From NCBI RefSeq assembly GCF_003143935.1, contig NZ_QFRX01000001.1:5596924-5660923 (forward strand): a DNA stretch of 64,000 nt, in the 5' to 3' direction. This DNA is from Streptomyces sp. Act143. Lineage in GTDB: Bacteria > Actinomycetota > Actinomycetes > Streptomycetales > Streptomycetaceae. A program made the translations under genes and the position numbers. The notes beneath the pieces were generated by a model. The model was not told where the DNA came from, ran no database searches, and was given only the letters and a program-made list of their open reading frames with translations. Below, piece after piece: positions 30,122 to 39,407 of this stretch. The stretch's first letter is position 1, and every line of letters starts with the position of its first letter.

Positions 30122-31693
30122 GTGCCTGAACTGAGGCCTTGGCAGGCCGCGAGACCGCATGTGGCGCGGCTCGCGAACGCCGTACGACCCCGACTGGCAG
30201 CCGCCCGCCCTCCGCTGGCACGCGCCGCGAACGCAATGAAACCGCAGGTCAAGCGTCTGACGACGGTCAAGACCTGGCAGTACACCGCGGGCGCCGCCAC
30301 CGCCGGCCTCGCCCTGACGGCCGTCGTGGTGACCGCCGCGGGCCCCTGGGACTCCACCGGTCAGCGTACGGCCGAGCGGGACCGGGCAGTCGCCCTGGAG
30401 CACACGGGTGGCGCAGATCACGGTGGCGATTCCGGTACGACGGGAGCGACGCCCGAGCCCGCCCCGAGCGCCTCCTCCGTCCTCGCCGGCCTCGGCGGCG
30501 CCACGAACACCGTGAAGCCCGCGCCCAGCGCCGAGGCCCTCGCCGCCGTCCTCGCACCGCTCCTGAAGGACCAGGCGCTCGGCAGCCGTCGTACCGCCGC
30601 GGTCGTCGACGTGGCCACCGGCAAGCGCCTGTACGGCGCCGGCGCCGACGACGCCCTCACCCCCGCCTCCACCACCAAGATCGCCACCGCGGTCGCCGCC
30701 CTGTCGGCGATGGGCCCCGACCACCGCCTCACCACCCGCACCGCCATGGAACCGGGCACCGGGGAGCTCGTCCTGGTCGGCGGCGGCGACCCCACCCTGA
30801 CCGCCCGCAAGGACGCCGAGGGCTGGGCAAGCCTGCGCGACCTGGCGACGAAGACGGCGAAGGCCCTGAAGAAGGACGGCGTCAGCAAGGTGACGCTGTC
30901 GTACGACACCACCCTCTACGCCGGTTCCGGACTGCACCCCATCGGCGTCGACGCCAACCTTGCCCTCGTCAGCGCCCTGATGGCCGACGAGGCCCGCACG
31001 AACGACTCCACGAGCGGCACCGCCGACCGGGCGCCGGACCCGGCCGCCGACGCGGCCCGCAAGTTCGCCGGCTTCCTGGCGGACGACGGCATCCGGACGA
31101 CGTCCCCGGGCCCCTCCAAGGCGACGGGACGCGCACAGACGCTGGCGGAGGTCTCCTCGCCGCCGCTGTCCGCGCTGGTCGAACGCATGCTGACCAACAG
31201 CGACAACGACATCGCCGAGGCCCTCGCCCGCCAGACGGCCGTGGCGACGAAGGTGCGCGCCGACTTCGACGGCGGCGGCAAGGCGATCCGGGACCGGCTG
31301 AAGAGGCTCGGACTCCCCGTGTCCGGCGTCTCCTTCAAGGACGGCAGCGGCCTGAACCGGGACGACCGGCTCACCGCCGGCCTCCTGACCGCCCTCCTGG
31401 CGAAGGCGGGCGACCCGGAACACCCCGAGCTCCGGTCGGTCCTGACGGGCCTTCCGGTGGCCGGGTTCACCGGCACGCTGACCACCCGCTACACGCCCGA
31501 CGGCGCGGCCGGCGTCGTACGCGCGAAGACGGGCACGCTGACGGGCGTGAACACGCTGGCGGGAACCGTCGTCGACCAGGACGGCCGCCTGCTCGCCTTC
31601 GCGTTCCTGGCGTCCGACACGACGAGCAAGGACGCGGCCCAGGCGGCCCTGGACAAGGCGGCGACGGCCCTGGCGGCCTGCGGCTGCGGCTGA
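30122..31693 (+). CDS. dacB: D-alanyl-D-alanine carboxypeptidase/endopeptidase (PBP4 family)
   Basis: 523 residues from GTG 30122 (AAAGGGG nine bases upstream). A basic cytoplasmic segment, one membrane anchor at about 52-73 (YTAGAATAGLALTAVVVTAAG) and a Ser/Thr/Pro linker lead to the PBP4-type peptidase. Catalytic motifs: S183-TTK186 in PASTTKIATA, SDN in MLTNSDNDIAEAL and KTG in VRAKTGTLTG. It trims peptidoglycan cross-links outside the membrane. Members are usually secreted; here the anchor appears uncleaved. Followed by the metalloprotease, which has its own promoter. Confidence 0.92.
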   Translation: MPELRPWQAARPHVARLANAVRPRLAAARPPLARAANAMKPQVKRLTTVKTWQYTAGAATAGLALTAVVVTAAGPWDSTGQRTAERDRAVALEHTGGADHGGDSGTTGATPEPAPSASSVLAGLGGATNTVKPAPSAEALAAVLAPLLKDQALGSRRTAAVVDVATGKRLYGAGADDALTPASTTKIATAVAALSAMGPDHRLTTRTAMEPGTGELVLVGGGDPTLTARKDAEGWASLRDLATKTAKALKKDGVSKVTLSYDTTLYAGSGLHPIGVDANLALVSALMADEARTNDSTSGTADRAPDPAADAARKFAGFLADDGIRTTSPGPSKATGRAQTLAEVSSPPLSALVERMLTNSDNDIAEALARQTAVATKVRADFDGGGKAIRDRLKRLGLPVSGVSFKDGSGLNRDDRLTAGLLTALLAKAGDPEHPELRSVLTGLPVAGFTGTLTTRYTPDGAAGVVRAKTGTLTGVNTLAGTVVDQDGRLLAFAFLASDTTSKDAAQAALDKAATALAACGCG

Positions 31694-31746
31694 CGGGCCG
31701 CCATGGCGCCCGCCTCCGCGCCCTGCCCTCGGCGGGAACGCTCACG

Positions 31747-31752
31747 TACGGT
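31747..31752 (+). promoter_or_regulatory. -10 box for a leaderless metalloprotease transcript
   Basis: TACGGT followed by six bases (TGACGC) and ATG 31759. No ribosome site is present. Confidence 0.65.
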
Positions 31753-31758
31753 TGACGC

Positions 31759-32913
31759 ATGACGAGCATCGGCGGTGCTGCTTCTTCTCAGATGGTCGAC
31801 TGGAACCTCGCGGTGGCGACCGCGACCCGGCTCGTGCGGCCGGGACCGGAGGTGAGCCGCGACGAGGCCCGTGCCGTCGTCGCGGAACTCCGCAGGCACG
31901 CCAAGGCCTCGGAGGGACATGTCCGCGGCTTCACCCGGATGGGCACGGAGGAGACCCACGACACCCCGGTCCTCGTCGTCGACCGCCCCGGCTGGGTCCG
32001 GGCGAACGTCGCCGGCTTCCGGGAGATCCTCAAGCCCCTCCTGGAGAAGATGCAGGAACGGCGCGGCAACACCCCCGGCGGCGCGGTCCTCGGCGCCGTC
32101 GGCGGCAAGGTCACTGGCGTCGAACTCGGCATGCTGCTGTCCTTCCTGGCCTCCCGCGTCCTCGGCCAGTACGAGACCTTCGCCCCGGCCACCCGCGAGC
32201 TTCCGGCGGGGGAGAACGGCGGCGGCCGGCTGCTGCTCGTCGCGCCGAACATCGTGCACGTGGAGCGCGAACTCGACGTCCAGCCCCACGACTTCCGCCT
32301 GTGGGTGACCCTGCACGAGGAGACGCACCGCACGCAGTTCACCGCGGTGCCCTGGCTGCGGGACCACCTGGAGGGCGAAATCCAGTCGTTCTTGGGAGAG
32401 ACCGACGTCGACCCCATGACCGTCCTGGAACGCATCCGGGAAGCCGCCCAGTCGCTCGCCGGCGGGCGTCCCGAGGGGGAGGAGGACGACGGCGGGCGCT
32501 CGCTCGTGGAGATCGTGCAGACCCCAGCCCAGCGCGAGATCCTCGGCCGCCTCACCGCGGTGATGTCCCTCCTGGAGGGCCACGCCGACTTCGTGATGGA
32601 CGGCGTGGGCCCGGACGTCGTGCCGAGCGTCCAGGAGATCCGCGAGAAGTTCCAGCAGCGGCGGGCCAAGGGCGCCTCCCGGCTCGACATGGCCCTGCGC
32701 AAGCTGCTCGGTCTGGACGCCAAGCTCCGGCAGTACCGCGACGGCGAACGCTTCGTACGGGCCGTCGTCAACGAGGTCGGCATGGACGGCTTCAACCGCG
32801 TGTGGACCTCCCCCAACACCCTCCCCACCAAGGCGGAGATCGCCAAACCGGCGGACTGGATCGCGCGGGTGCACCGCAAGGCGGATCCGGGCGACTCCGG
32901 GACCGGGTCGTGA
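31759..32913 (+). CDS. Zinc-dependent metalloprotease-like protein (DUF2342)
   Basis: 384 residues. This actinobacterial family, once called F420 biosynthesis-associated, has a zincin-like core. The metal motif is HEETH in LWVTLHEETHRTQF (about 187-200), with a further Glu-Gly-His in LLEGHADFVMDGVG about 85 residues later, matching the long-zincin third ligand. The fold is all-helical and there is no signal peptide, so it acts in the cytosol. Substrate unknown. It is a conserved neighbour of dacB and tilS in Streptomyces. Confidence 0.85.
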   Translation: MTSIGGAASSQMVDWNLAVATATRLVRPGPEVSRDEARAVVAELRRHAKASEGHVRGFTRMGTEETHDTPVLVVDRPGWVRANVAGFREILKPLLEKMQERRGNTPGGAVLGAVGGKVTGVELGMLLSFLASRVLGQYETFAPATRELPAGENGGGRLLLVAPNIVHVERELDVQPHDFRLWVTLHEETHRTQFTAVPWLRDHLEGEIQSFLGETDVDPMTVLERIREAAQSLAGGRPEGEEDDGGRSLVEIVQTPAQREILGRLTAVMSLLEGHADFVMDGVGPDVVPSVQEIREKFQQRRAKGASRLDMALRKLLGLDAKLRQYRDGERFVRAVVNEVGMDGFNRVWTSPNTLPTKAEIAKPADWIARVHRKADPGDSGTGS

Positions 32914-33106
32914 ACCGGTCGGAAAGGTCGTGAAAGAAAACCGGCCGACGGCAGGCGAACGCCCCTCCAATCACCCGTCCGAGGGACCGTGAGGCCTGGG
33001 TAGGCGTGCAATGCTCGGGGAACGGCCCGGCTCTGTCACCATCTACACACTCTGAGTGACCGAACCTCGGGCTCACCCCCCGAAAACTTCATGAAGGGAA
33101 CCGGAC

Positions 33107-34132
33107 ATGGGTCCCCATCCTGCGGTCGCGGCGATACGCCTGGCGGTCCGCCGCGTCCTCCACGACATCCTCAACGACCTCACCAGCCCCACCGATGACC
33201 CCTCGCACGAGCGCCCGCCGTCCCCGCTCGTGCTCGTGGCCTGCTCCGGCGGCGCCGACTCCATGGCCCTCGCCTCCGCCCTCGCCTTCGAGGCCCCCAA
33301 ACTCGGCATCCGCGCCGGCGGCGTCACCGTCGACCACGGCCTCCAGCCCGGCTCCGACCTCCGCGCCGAGGAAGTCGCCCTGCGCCTGCGCGGCCTCGGC
33401 CTCGACCCCGTCGAGTCCATCGCCGTCACCGTCGGCCGCGAAGGCGGCCCCGAGGCAGCCGCCCGCGACGCCCGCTACGCCGCCCTCGACGCCGCCGCCG
33501 AACGCCACGGCGCCACCGCCGTCCTGCTCGGCCACACCCGCGACGACCAGGCCGAAACCGTCCTGCTCGGCCTCGCCCGCGGCTCCGGCATCCGCTCCCT
33601 GTCCGGAATGGCCGCGGTCTCGGGGGCCGACGGCCGTTACCGCCGCCCCTTCCTCCAGCTCGACCGGCAGACCGCCCGCAAGGCCTGCATGGTCCAGGCG
33701 CTCCCCGTCTGGGACGACCCCCACAACGCGGACCCCGCCTACACCCGCTCCCGGCTGCGCCACGAAGGCCTGCCCGCCCTGGAGAAGGCCCTCGGCAAGG
33801 GCGTCGTCGAGGCACTCGCCCGGACGGCCCAGCTCTCCCGGGACGATGCCGACGCCCTCGACGCCTGGGCGAGCCAGGCCGCCGGCGCCGTACGCGACGC
33901 GGCCGGCCTCCTGGAATGCGCCAAGCTCTACGCCCTGCCGCCCGCCGTGCGCCGCCGTGTACTGCGCCGCGCCGCCATCGAGGCCGGCGCCCCGGCAGGC
34001 TCGCTGTTCGCCCGCCACATCGAGGAAGTCGACCGGCTGATCACCGGCTGGCGCGGCCAGGGGGCCATCAATCTCCCCGGCAAGGTCGTCGCCCAGCGCC
34101 AGGGTGGCAGACTGGTGATTCGGCAAGGCTGA
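33107..34132 (+). CDS. tilS: tRNA(Ile)-lysidine synthase
   Basis: 341 residues. Changes C34 of the tRNA-Ile CAU anticodon to lysidine with ATP so that it reads AUA. N-type ATP pyrophosphatase P-loop SGGADS (47-52), DHGLQPGSDLRAEEV and LLGHTRDDQAETVLLGLARGSG are all present, as is the short C-terminal domain used in actinobacteria. Upstream 32914-33106 shows no clear -35/-10 pair. It is followed 55 bases later by hpt, the order known from many Gram-positive genomes (tilS-hpt-ftsH). Confidence 0.95.
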   Translation: MGPHPAVAAIRLAVRRVLHDILNDLTSPTDDPSHERPPSPLVLVACSGGADSMALASALAFEAPKLGIRAGGVTVDHGLQPGSDLRAEEVALRLRGLGLDPVESIAVTVGREGGPEAAARDARYAALDAAAERHGATAVLLGHTRDDQAETVLLGLARGSGIRSLSGMAAVSGADGRYRRPFLQLDRQTARKACMVQALPVWDDPHNADPAYTRSRLRHEGLPALEKALGKGVVEALARTAQLSRDDADALDAWASQAAGAVRDAAGLLECAKLYALPPAVRRRVLRRAAIEAGAPAGSLFARHIEEVDRLITGWRGQGAINLPGKVVAQRQGGRLVIRQG

Positions 34133-34187
34133 ATCCCTGCCCCTCCGCGAGGGGTGACGGGGCAGGCCGGTGGGACGACCGAAAGTG

Positions 34188-34748
34188 ATGCGGGTGGACG
34201 CGAAAGACATGGGCACCGACCTCAAAGAGGTGCTCATCACCAAGGAACAGATCGACGCCAAGCTGGCCGAGCTGGCCGCGAAGATCGACGCGGAGTACGC
34301 GGGCAAGGACCTGCTCATCGTCGGCGTCCTCAAGGGCGCGGTGATGGTCATGGCCGACCTCGCGCGGGCGCTGTCCACCCCCGTCACCATGGACTGGATG
34401 GCCGTGTCGTCGTACGGCGCGGGCACCCAGTCCTCCGGTGTCGTGCGGATCCTCAAGGACCTCGACACCGACATCAAGGGCAAGCACGTCCTGATCGTCG
34501 AGGACATCATCGACTCCGGCCTGACCCTGTCGTGGCTGCTGTCCAACCTCGGCTCGCGCGAGCCGGAGTCGCTGAAGGTGTGCACCCTGCTGCGCAAGCC
34601 GGACGCCGCCAAGGTCGCCATCGACGTCGAGTGGGTGGGCTTCGACATCCCCAACGAGTTCGTCGTCGGCTACGGCCTCGACTACGCCGAGAAGTACCGC
34701 AACCTCCCGTTCGTCGGTACGCTCGCGCCCCACGTCTACGGCGGCTGA
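34188..34748 (+). CDS. hpt: Hypoxanthine phosphoribosyltransferase
   Basis: 186 residues from ATG 34188; ATG 34209 (MGTDLKEVLITKEQ) is an alternative start. Salvages hypoxanthine and guanine with PRPP. The PRPP loop HVLIVEDIIDSGLTLSWLL (near residues 100-118) and the flexible loop SSYGAGTQSSG are typical, and IDVEWVGFDIPNEFVVGYGLDY closes the base pocket. Between tilS and ftsH. Confidence 0.95.
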   Translation: MRVDAKDMGTDLKEVLITKEQIDAKLAELAAKIDAEYAGKDLLIVGVLKGAVMVMADLARALSTPVTMDWMAVSSYGAGTQSSGVVRILKDLDTDIKGKHVLIVEDIIDSGLTLSWLLSNLGSREPESLKVCTLLRKPDAAKVAIDVEWVGFDIPNEFVVGYGLDYAEKYRNLPFVGTLAPHVYGG

Positions 34749-34955
34749 CAGCCGGGTCGACGACCTGGCTGACCCGAAGGGCCCAGCCGGGCAAGAAGAT
34801 CGGGAACCCCGGCGGACACCGCACCGTTGGAGCATGCAGACGGGTTCGTCAGCCGTCCCGTGCGGCTTCGGGCGACAATGCTGGGGTACCGTCAGAAGAA
34901 CTGTCTTATCAAACTCACTATGGCAGGAGGGACGGGGCGACACCGCTCCGTATGG

Positions 34956-36995
34956 ATGGACGTGAAGCGATACTTCCGTGGGCCGGTCATGTGGATCGTG
35001 CTGGCCGTCCTTGCCGTGGTCGTGTTGATGCAGGTCGTCGGCTCGTCCGGTGGCTACAAGACGGTGGACACCGGCCAGGTCGTCCAGGCGATCAATGACA
35101 ACAAGGTCCAGCAGGCCAAACTGACCACCGGCGACGAGCAGACCATCAAGGTCGAGCTCAAGGACGGCGAGAAGGTCGACGGCAGCTCGAAGATCCAGGC
35201 GAGCTACATCGGCGACCAGGGCCAGAACCTCGCCGCGACACTGCAGACCAAGTTCGAGCAGAAGCAGATCCCCGACGGCTACACCGTCTCGCCGACCAAG
35301 CAGAACGCGTTCGTCGGCATCCTGCTCTCCCTGCTTCCCTTCGTCCTCATCGTCGTCGTGTTCCTGTTCCTGATGAATCAGATGCAGGGCGGCGGCTCCC
35401 GGGTCATGAACTTCGGCAAGTCCAAGGCCAAGCTCATCACCAAGGACACCCCCAAGACGACCTTCGCGGACGTCGCCGGGTCGGACGAGGCCGTCGAGGA
35501 GCTCCACGAGATCAAGGAGTTCCTCCAGGAGCCGGCCAAGTTCCAGGCCGTCGGCGCCAAGATCCCCAAGGGCGTCCTGCTCTACGGTCCTCCCGGCACC
35601 GGCAAGACCCTGCTCGCGCGTGCCGTCGCGGGCGAGGCGGGCGTCCCGTTCTACTCGATCTCCGGTTCCGACTTCGTCGAGATGTTCGTCGGTGTCGGTG
35701 CCTCCCGAGTCCGTGACCTGTTCGAGCAGGCCAAGGCGAACGCCCCGGCGATCGTCTTCGTCGACGAGATCGACGCGGTCGGCCGCCACCGCGGCGCCGG
35801 CCTCGGCGGCGGTCACGACGAGCGCGAGCAGACCCTGAACCAGCTGCTCGTCGAGATGGACGGCTTCGACGTGAAGGGCGGCGTCATCCTGATCGCCGCC
35901 ACGAACCGCCCCGACATCCTCGACCCGGCGCTGCTGCGTCCCGGCCGCTTCGACCGCCAGATCGCGGTCGACCGCCCCGACATGCAGGGCCGTCTGGAGA
36001 TCCTCAAGGTCCACCAGAAGGGCAAGCCGGTCGCCCCGGACGTCGACCTGGCGGCCGTCGCCCGCCGCACGCCGGGCTTCACCGGCGCGGACCTGTCGAA
36101 CGTGCTGAACGAAGCGGCGCTCCTCACCGCGCGCAGCGACAAGAAGCTGATCGACAACCAGATGCTGGACGAGGCCATCGACCGCGTCGTGGCGGGCCCG
36201 CAGAAGCGGACCCGGATCATGTCCGACAAGGAGAAGAAGATCACCGCGTACCACGAGGGCGGACACGCCCTGGTCGCGGCGGCCTCACCCAACTCCGACC
36301 CGGTCCACAAGATCACCATCCTGTCCCGAGGCCGTGCCCTGGGCTACACGATGGTCCTGCCGGACGAGGACAAGTACTCCACCACGCGCAACGAGATGCT
36401 CGACCAGCTCGCCTACATGCTGGGCGGCCGGGCGGCCGAGGAACTGGTCTTCCACGACCCGACCACGGGCGCCGCGAACGACATCGAGAAGGCCACGGCG
36501 ACGGCCCGCGCGATGGTCACCCAGTACGGCATGACCGAGCGTCTCGGCGCCATCAAGTTCGGCGGCGACAACACCGAGCCGTTCCTCGGCCGTGAGATGG
36601 CCCACCAGCGCGACTACTCGGAAGAGGTCGCCGCCCTGGTGGACGAGGAAGTCAAGAAGCTCATCGAGAACGCGCACAACGAGGCCTGGGAGATCCTGGT
36701 CGAGAACCGCGACGTCCTCGACAACCTCGTCCTGCAGCTGCTGGAGAAGGAGACGCTGGGCAAGGAGGAGATCGCCGAGATCTTCTCCGCGATCGTCAAG
36801 CGTCCGGCCCGGCCCGCCTGGACCGGCTCCTCCCGCCGTACGCCGTCCACCCGTCCGCCGGTGCTCTCCCCGAAGGAGCTCGCACTGACGAACGGCGCCA
36901 ACGGTGCCACCCCGGCGATCTCGACCGCCAAGGCCACGGCGGTGGAGTCCGCCCCCGTGACCGAACCGGCCCCCGAGGACCGTCCGGAGAGCTGA
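34956..36995 (+). CDS. ftsH: ATP-dependent zinc metalloprotease FtsH
   Basis: 679 residues from ATG 34956 (MDVKRYFRGPVMWIVL); an earlier in-frame ATG at 34920 has no ribosome site. Two membrane helices (about 10-28 and 118-140) enclose a periplasmic domain. AAA+ ATPase: Walker A GPPGTGKT (211-218), Walker B IVFVDEIDA (266-274), SRH RPDILDPALLRPGRFDRQ. Protease: HEGGH at 433-437 with the third ligand downstream. The C-terminus adds about 60 disordered Pro/Ala/Thr residues. It degrades misfolded membrane proteins and regulators. A strong intrinsic terminator follows it. Confidence 0.96.
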   Translation: MDVKRYFRGPVMWIVLAVLAVVVLMQVVGSSGGYKTVDTGQVVQAINDNKVQQAKLTTGDEQTIKVELKDGEKVDGSSKIQASYIGDQGQNLAATLQTKFEQKQIPDGYTVSPTKQNAFVGILLSLLPFVLIVVVFLFLMNQMQGGGSRVMNFGKSKAKLITKDTPKTTFADVAGSDEAVEELHEIKEFLQEPAKFQAVGAKIPKGVLLYGPPGTGKTLLARAVAGEAGVPFYSISGSDFVEMFVGVGASRVRDLFEQAKANAPAIVFVDEIDAVGRHRGAGLGGGHDEREQTLNQLLVEMDGFDVKGGVILIAATNRPDILDPALLRPGRFDRQIAVDRPDMQGRLEILKVHQKGKPVAPDVDLAAVARRTPGFTGADLSNVLNEAALLTARSDKKLIDNQMLDEAIDRVVAGPQKRTRIMSDKEKKITAYHEGGHALVAAASPNSDPVHKITILSRGRALGYTMVLPDEDKYSTTRNEMLDQLAYMLGGRAAEELVFHDPTTGAANDIEKATATARAMVTQYGMTERLGAIKFGGDNTEPFLGREMAHQRDYSEEVAALVDEEVKKLIENAHNEAWEILVENRDVLDNLVLQLLEKETLGKEEIAEIFSAIVKRPARPAWTGSSRRTPSTRPPVLSPKELALTNGANGATPAISTAKATAVESAPVTEPAPEDRPES

Positions 36996-37038
36996 CCCCT
37001 CTTCCTGCCTCGGTGTCCTCACCAGGCCCGGAATGGAT

Positions 37039-37079
37039 GCCGCGCCCCCCAGGATCTAGCCTGGGGGCGCGGCGTTTTT
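37039..37079 (+). terminator. Intrinsic terminator of ftsH
   Basis: GC-rich stem 37039-37053 with 37060-37073 (one bulged C), loop ATCTAG, followed by G and five T (37075-37079). It is the best rho-independent terminator of the window and sits 40 bases before the folE start, so folE needs its own promoter or readthrough. Confidence 0.9.
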
Positions 37080-37118
37080 CAGCCGCGCCCGCAGGGACGA
37101 CGAGGAACGAGGCACCAG

Positions 37119-37727
37119 ATGACCGACCCCGTGACGTTGGACGGCGAAGGCGCCATCGGCGAGTTCGACGAGAAGCGTGCCGAGAACGCCGTCCGTGAAC
37201 TGCTGATCGCGGTCGGAGAGGACCCGGACCGGGAAGGGCTGAAGGAGACGCCGGGGCGGGTGGCCCGGGCGTACAAGGAGATCTTCGCGGGCCTGTGGCA
37301 GAAGCCCGAGGACGTGCTGACGACCACGTTCGACCTGGGGCACGACGAGATGGTGCTCGTGAAGGACATCGAGGTGTACTCGACATGCGAGCACCACCTG
37401 GTGCCGTTCCGGGGCGTCGCCCACGTCGGTTACATCCCGGCCACCACCGGCAAGATCACCGGCCTGTCCAAGCTGGCCAGGCTCGTGGACGTCTATGCCC
37501 GTCGTCCGCAGGTGCAGGAGCGGCTCACCACGCAGGTCGCCGACTCCCTGATGGAGATCCTTGAACCGCGCGGCGTGATCGTCGTCGTGGAGTGCGAGCA
37601 CATGTGCATGTCGATGCGGGGCATTCGCAAGCCCGGCGCGAAGACCATAACGTCGGCGGTGCGGGGGCAGCTGCGGGACGCGGCGACGCGTAACGAGGCG
37701 ATGAGCCTCATCATGGCGCGCCGCTGA
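37119..37727 (+). CDS. folE: GTP cyclohydrolase I
   Basis: 202 residues. Catalyses the first step of folate (dihydroneopterin triphosphate) synthesis. The zinc-binding Cys/His set is seen in IEVYSTCEHHLVPFRGVAHVGYIP and VVVECEHMCMSMRGI; QERLTTQVADSL is the dimer helix. It is the zinc-dependent type IA. The gene starts a stretch of four folate genes of which the other three run leftward (folK, folB, folP). Its last codons lie in a 9-bp tandem repeat. Confidence 0.96.
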   Translation: MTDPVTLDGEGAIGEFDEKRAENAVRELLIAVGEDPDREGLKETPGRVARAYKEIFAGLWQKPEDVLTTTFDLGHDEMVLVKDIEVYSTCEHHLVPFRGVAHVGYIPATTGKITGLSKLARLVDVYARRPQVQERLTTQVADSLMEILEPRGVIVVVECEHMCMSMRGIRKPGAKTITSAVRGQLRDAATRNEAMSLIMARR

Positions 37728-37799
37728 CGCCGCTGACGCCGCTGACGCCGCTGACGCCGCTGACGCCGCCGAGTCGCTGACGCCGCCGAGTCGCTGACG
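37721..37799. repeat. Nested tandem repeats at the 3' end of folE
   Basis: CCGCTGACG is repeated five times without change (37721-37765), and CCGCCGAGTCGCTGACG then twice (37766-37799). The first unit includes the folE stop codon. Degenerate copies continue to about 37830. Every unit contains TGA, so slippage leaves the reading frame end intact. Confidence 0.92.
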
Positions 37800-37842
37800 C
37801 GGCTGAGCCGCTCACGCCTGCTGAGCCGCCGGCGGCTGCGTG

Positions 37843-38328
37843 TCACGCCGCCGAGGTCGCCCCCGAGTTCCGGTCGTCGTCCTCCGGGAGCTTGCAGACC
37901 CGCTCCAGGAAGATGGCGGCCGCTATGACCGCGATGCCCGCCACCACCGAGAAGCCGGCGTAGATGGCCTGGTCGCGGCGGGCGGGGATGTCCAGGGACT
38001 CCAGGAGGAAGACACCGGTGCCGCCGTACATGCCGGCGACCAGGGCGGCCACCAGGGCGCTGGCCTGCCCGAAGACGACGGCGCGGGCGGCCATCAGGGG
38101 GTCGACGCCCTTGGCCTCGGGGCGGCGCTCGCGCTGGGCCTTGAGACGGGCGCGGATCGAGAGCGCGGTGGACAGCAGGACCACGCCGATCAGGGCGAGG
38201 ACGATGGGGGCGGCCAGGGGCACGCTGGGGAGGGTCCCGATCGAGGCCCACAGGCGGGCACCCGCCCAGGACAGGACTCCGGCGACGACGAACACGCCGG
38301 CCAGCAGCCTGATGCGCAGCTCTCTCAC
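37843..38328 (-). CDS. DUF3180 membrane protein
   Basis: 161 residues with four predicted membrane helices (about 8-27, 35-57, 80-103, 120-142) and a short acidic tail. Conserved in actinobacteria immediately after folK and without known role. GTG 38328 has GAAGGG upstream. The adjacency to folB-folK is widespread, which suggests co-transcription rather than a folate function. Confidence 0.85.
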   Translation of the reverse strand: MRELRIRLLAGVFVVAGVLSWAGARLWASIGTLPSVPLAAPIVLALIGVVLLSTALSIRARLKAQRERRPEAKGVDPLMAARAVVFGQASALVAALVAGMYGGTGVFLLESLDIPARRDQAIYAGFSVVAGIAVIAAAIFLERVCKLPEDDDRNSGATSAA

Positions 38329-38439
38329 GGTGACCCTTCAGCTCCCCCGGATCGGATGGACAGGTGGTGTCCCAGGACGGACAGGAGTCGTCCGTTGTCC
38401 TGATCCTTCTGTCCCACGCTCGTGCGTTGACCTTAACGA

Positions 38440-39051
38440 CTACTCGGGCAGCCGGAGTTCCAGGTCCTTGCGGGGTTCGACGCCGTCCCGGGTGACGTCG
38501 GCCAGCAGGCCGGAGACGGGGCCGCGGCCGGGGAGCTGCGCCTGCGGCTCCACGTCGTTCCACGGCGCCAGGACGAAGGCGCGCTCGTGGGCCCGGGGGT
38601 GGGGGAGGGTGAGCGTCGGGTCGTCGGAGACGACGTCGGCGTACGCCACGATGTCGACGTCCAGCGTGCGGGCGCCCCAGCGCTCGTCCCGGACCCGGTG
38701 GAAGGCCTCCTCGACCGCGTGGGCCCGCTCCAGGAGGGAGGACGGGGGAAGTGTCGTCTTCACGACGACCACCGCGTTGAAGTACGAGGGCTGGCTGCCC
38801 GGCTCGACGCCCCACGGCTCGGTCTCGTACACGGGCGAGACGGCCTTCACCCGGACGCCGGGGGTGTCCTCCAGGGCGTCGATGGCGCCCTGGAGGGTCT
38901 CCAGGCGGTTGCCCAGGTTGGAGCCGAGGGAGATCACGGCGCGTTTGGGGTTGTGCAGGGTCGTGTCGGCGGCGTCCACCTGCTGGACGACGGAGGCCGG
39001 CACCGGCTGCACGGTCGGGTCGCTCGGACCCGTGGCGAAGGACGCGCTCAT
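38440..39051 (-). CDS. folK: 2-amino-4-hydroxy-6-hydroxymethyldihydropteridine pyrophosphokinase
   Basis: 203 residues. Transfers pyrophosphate from ATP to 6-hydroxymethyl-dihydropterin, making the substrate of FolP. HPPK motifs: SLGSNLGNRLETLQGAIDAL, YFNAVVVVKT, ERWGARTLDVDI and the DDPTLTLPHPRAHERAFVL loop. The first 30 residues are a non-conserved extension. ATG 39051 overlaps the folB stop (ATGA). Confidence 0.95.
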   Translation of the reverse strand: MSASFATGPSDPTVQPVPASVVQQVDAADTTLHNPKRAVISLGSNLGNRLETLQGAIDALEDTPGVRVKAVSPVYETEPWGVEPGSQPSYFNAVVVVKTTLPPSSLLERAHAVEEAFHRVRDERWGARTLDVDIVAYADVVSDDPTLTLPHPRAHERAFVLAPWNDVEPQAQLPGRGPVSGLLADVTRDGVEPRKDLELRLPE

Positions 39052-39407
39052 ACTCGGCTCCGGGTGATCGTGATCGTCACGTCGTCGAAGGGGACCGTGA
39101 TCGGCGCGTCCGGCTTGTGGACGGTGACCTCGACCTCCTCCACCCCCTCGTGCTTCAGGCAGGCCTGGGCGATGCGCTCGGCGAGGGTCTCGATGAGGTT
39201 GACGGGCTCGCCCTCGACGATGGCCACGACCTCCTCCGCCACGATGCCGTAGTGCGCGGTCTTCGCCAGGTCGTCGTCGGCGGCGGCCGGCCGGGTGTCC
39301 AGGCCCAGGACGAGGTCCACGATGAAGGTCTGACCCTCCTCGCGTTCCTTGGGGAACACACCGTGGTGCCCGCGGGCCTTCAGGCCGCGCAGCGCGACAC
39401 GATCCAC
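39048..39407 (-). CDS. folB: Dihydroneopterin aldolase
   Basis: 119 residues from GTG 39407 (GCAGGAG eight bases upstream). Splits 7,8-dihydroneopterin to 6-hydroxymethyl-dihydropterin. Catalytic features: RGLKARGHHGVFPKEREEGQ at the N-terminus, with Glu and Lys contacts, and VTVHKPDAPI at the C-terminus. Forms a tight folB-folK pair. Confidence 0.95.
   Translation of the reverse strand: MDRVALRGLKARGHHGVFPKEREEGQTFIVDLVLGLDTRPAAADDDLAKTAHYGIVAEEVVAIVEGEPVNLIETLAERIAQACLKHEGVEEVEVTVHKPDAPITVPFDDVTITITRSRV

Noticed and set aside
37721..37830. CRISPR-like look of the repeats behind folE
   Set aside because: Units are 9 and 17 bases with no unique spacers and no cas gene nearby. It is a minisatellite.
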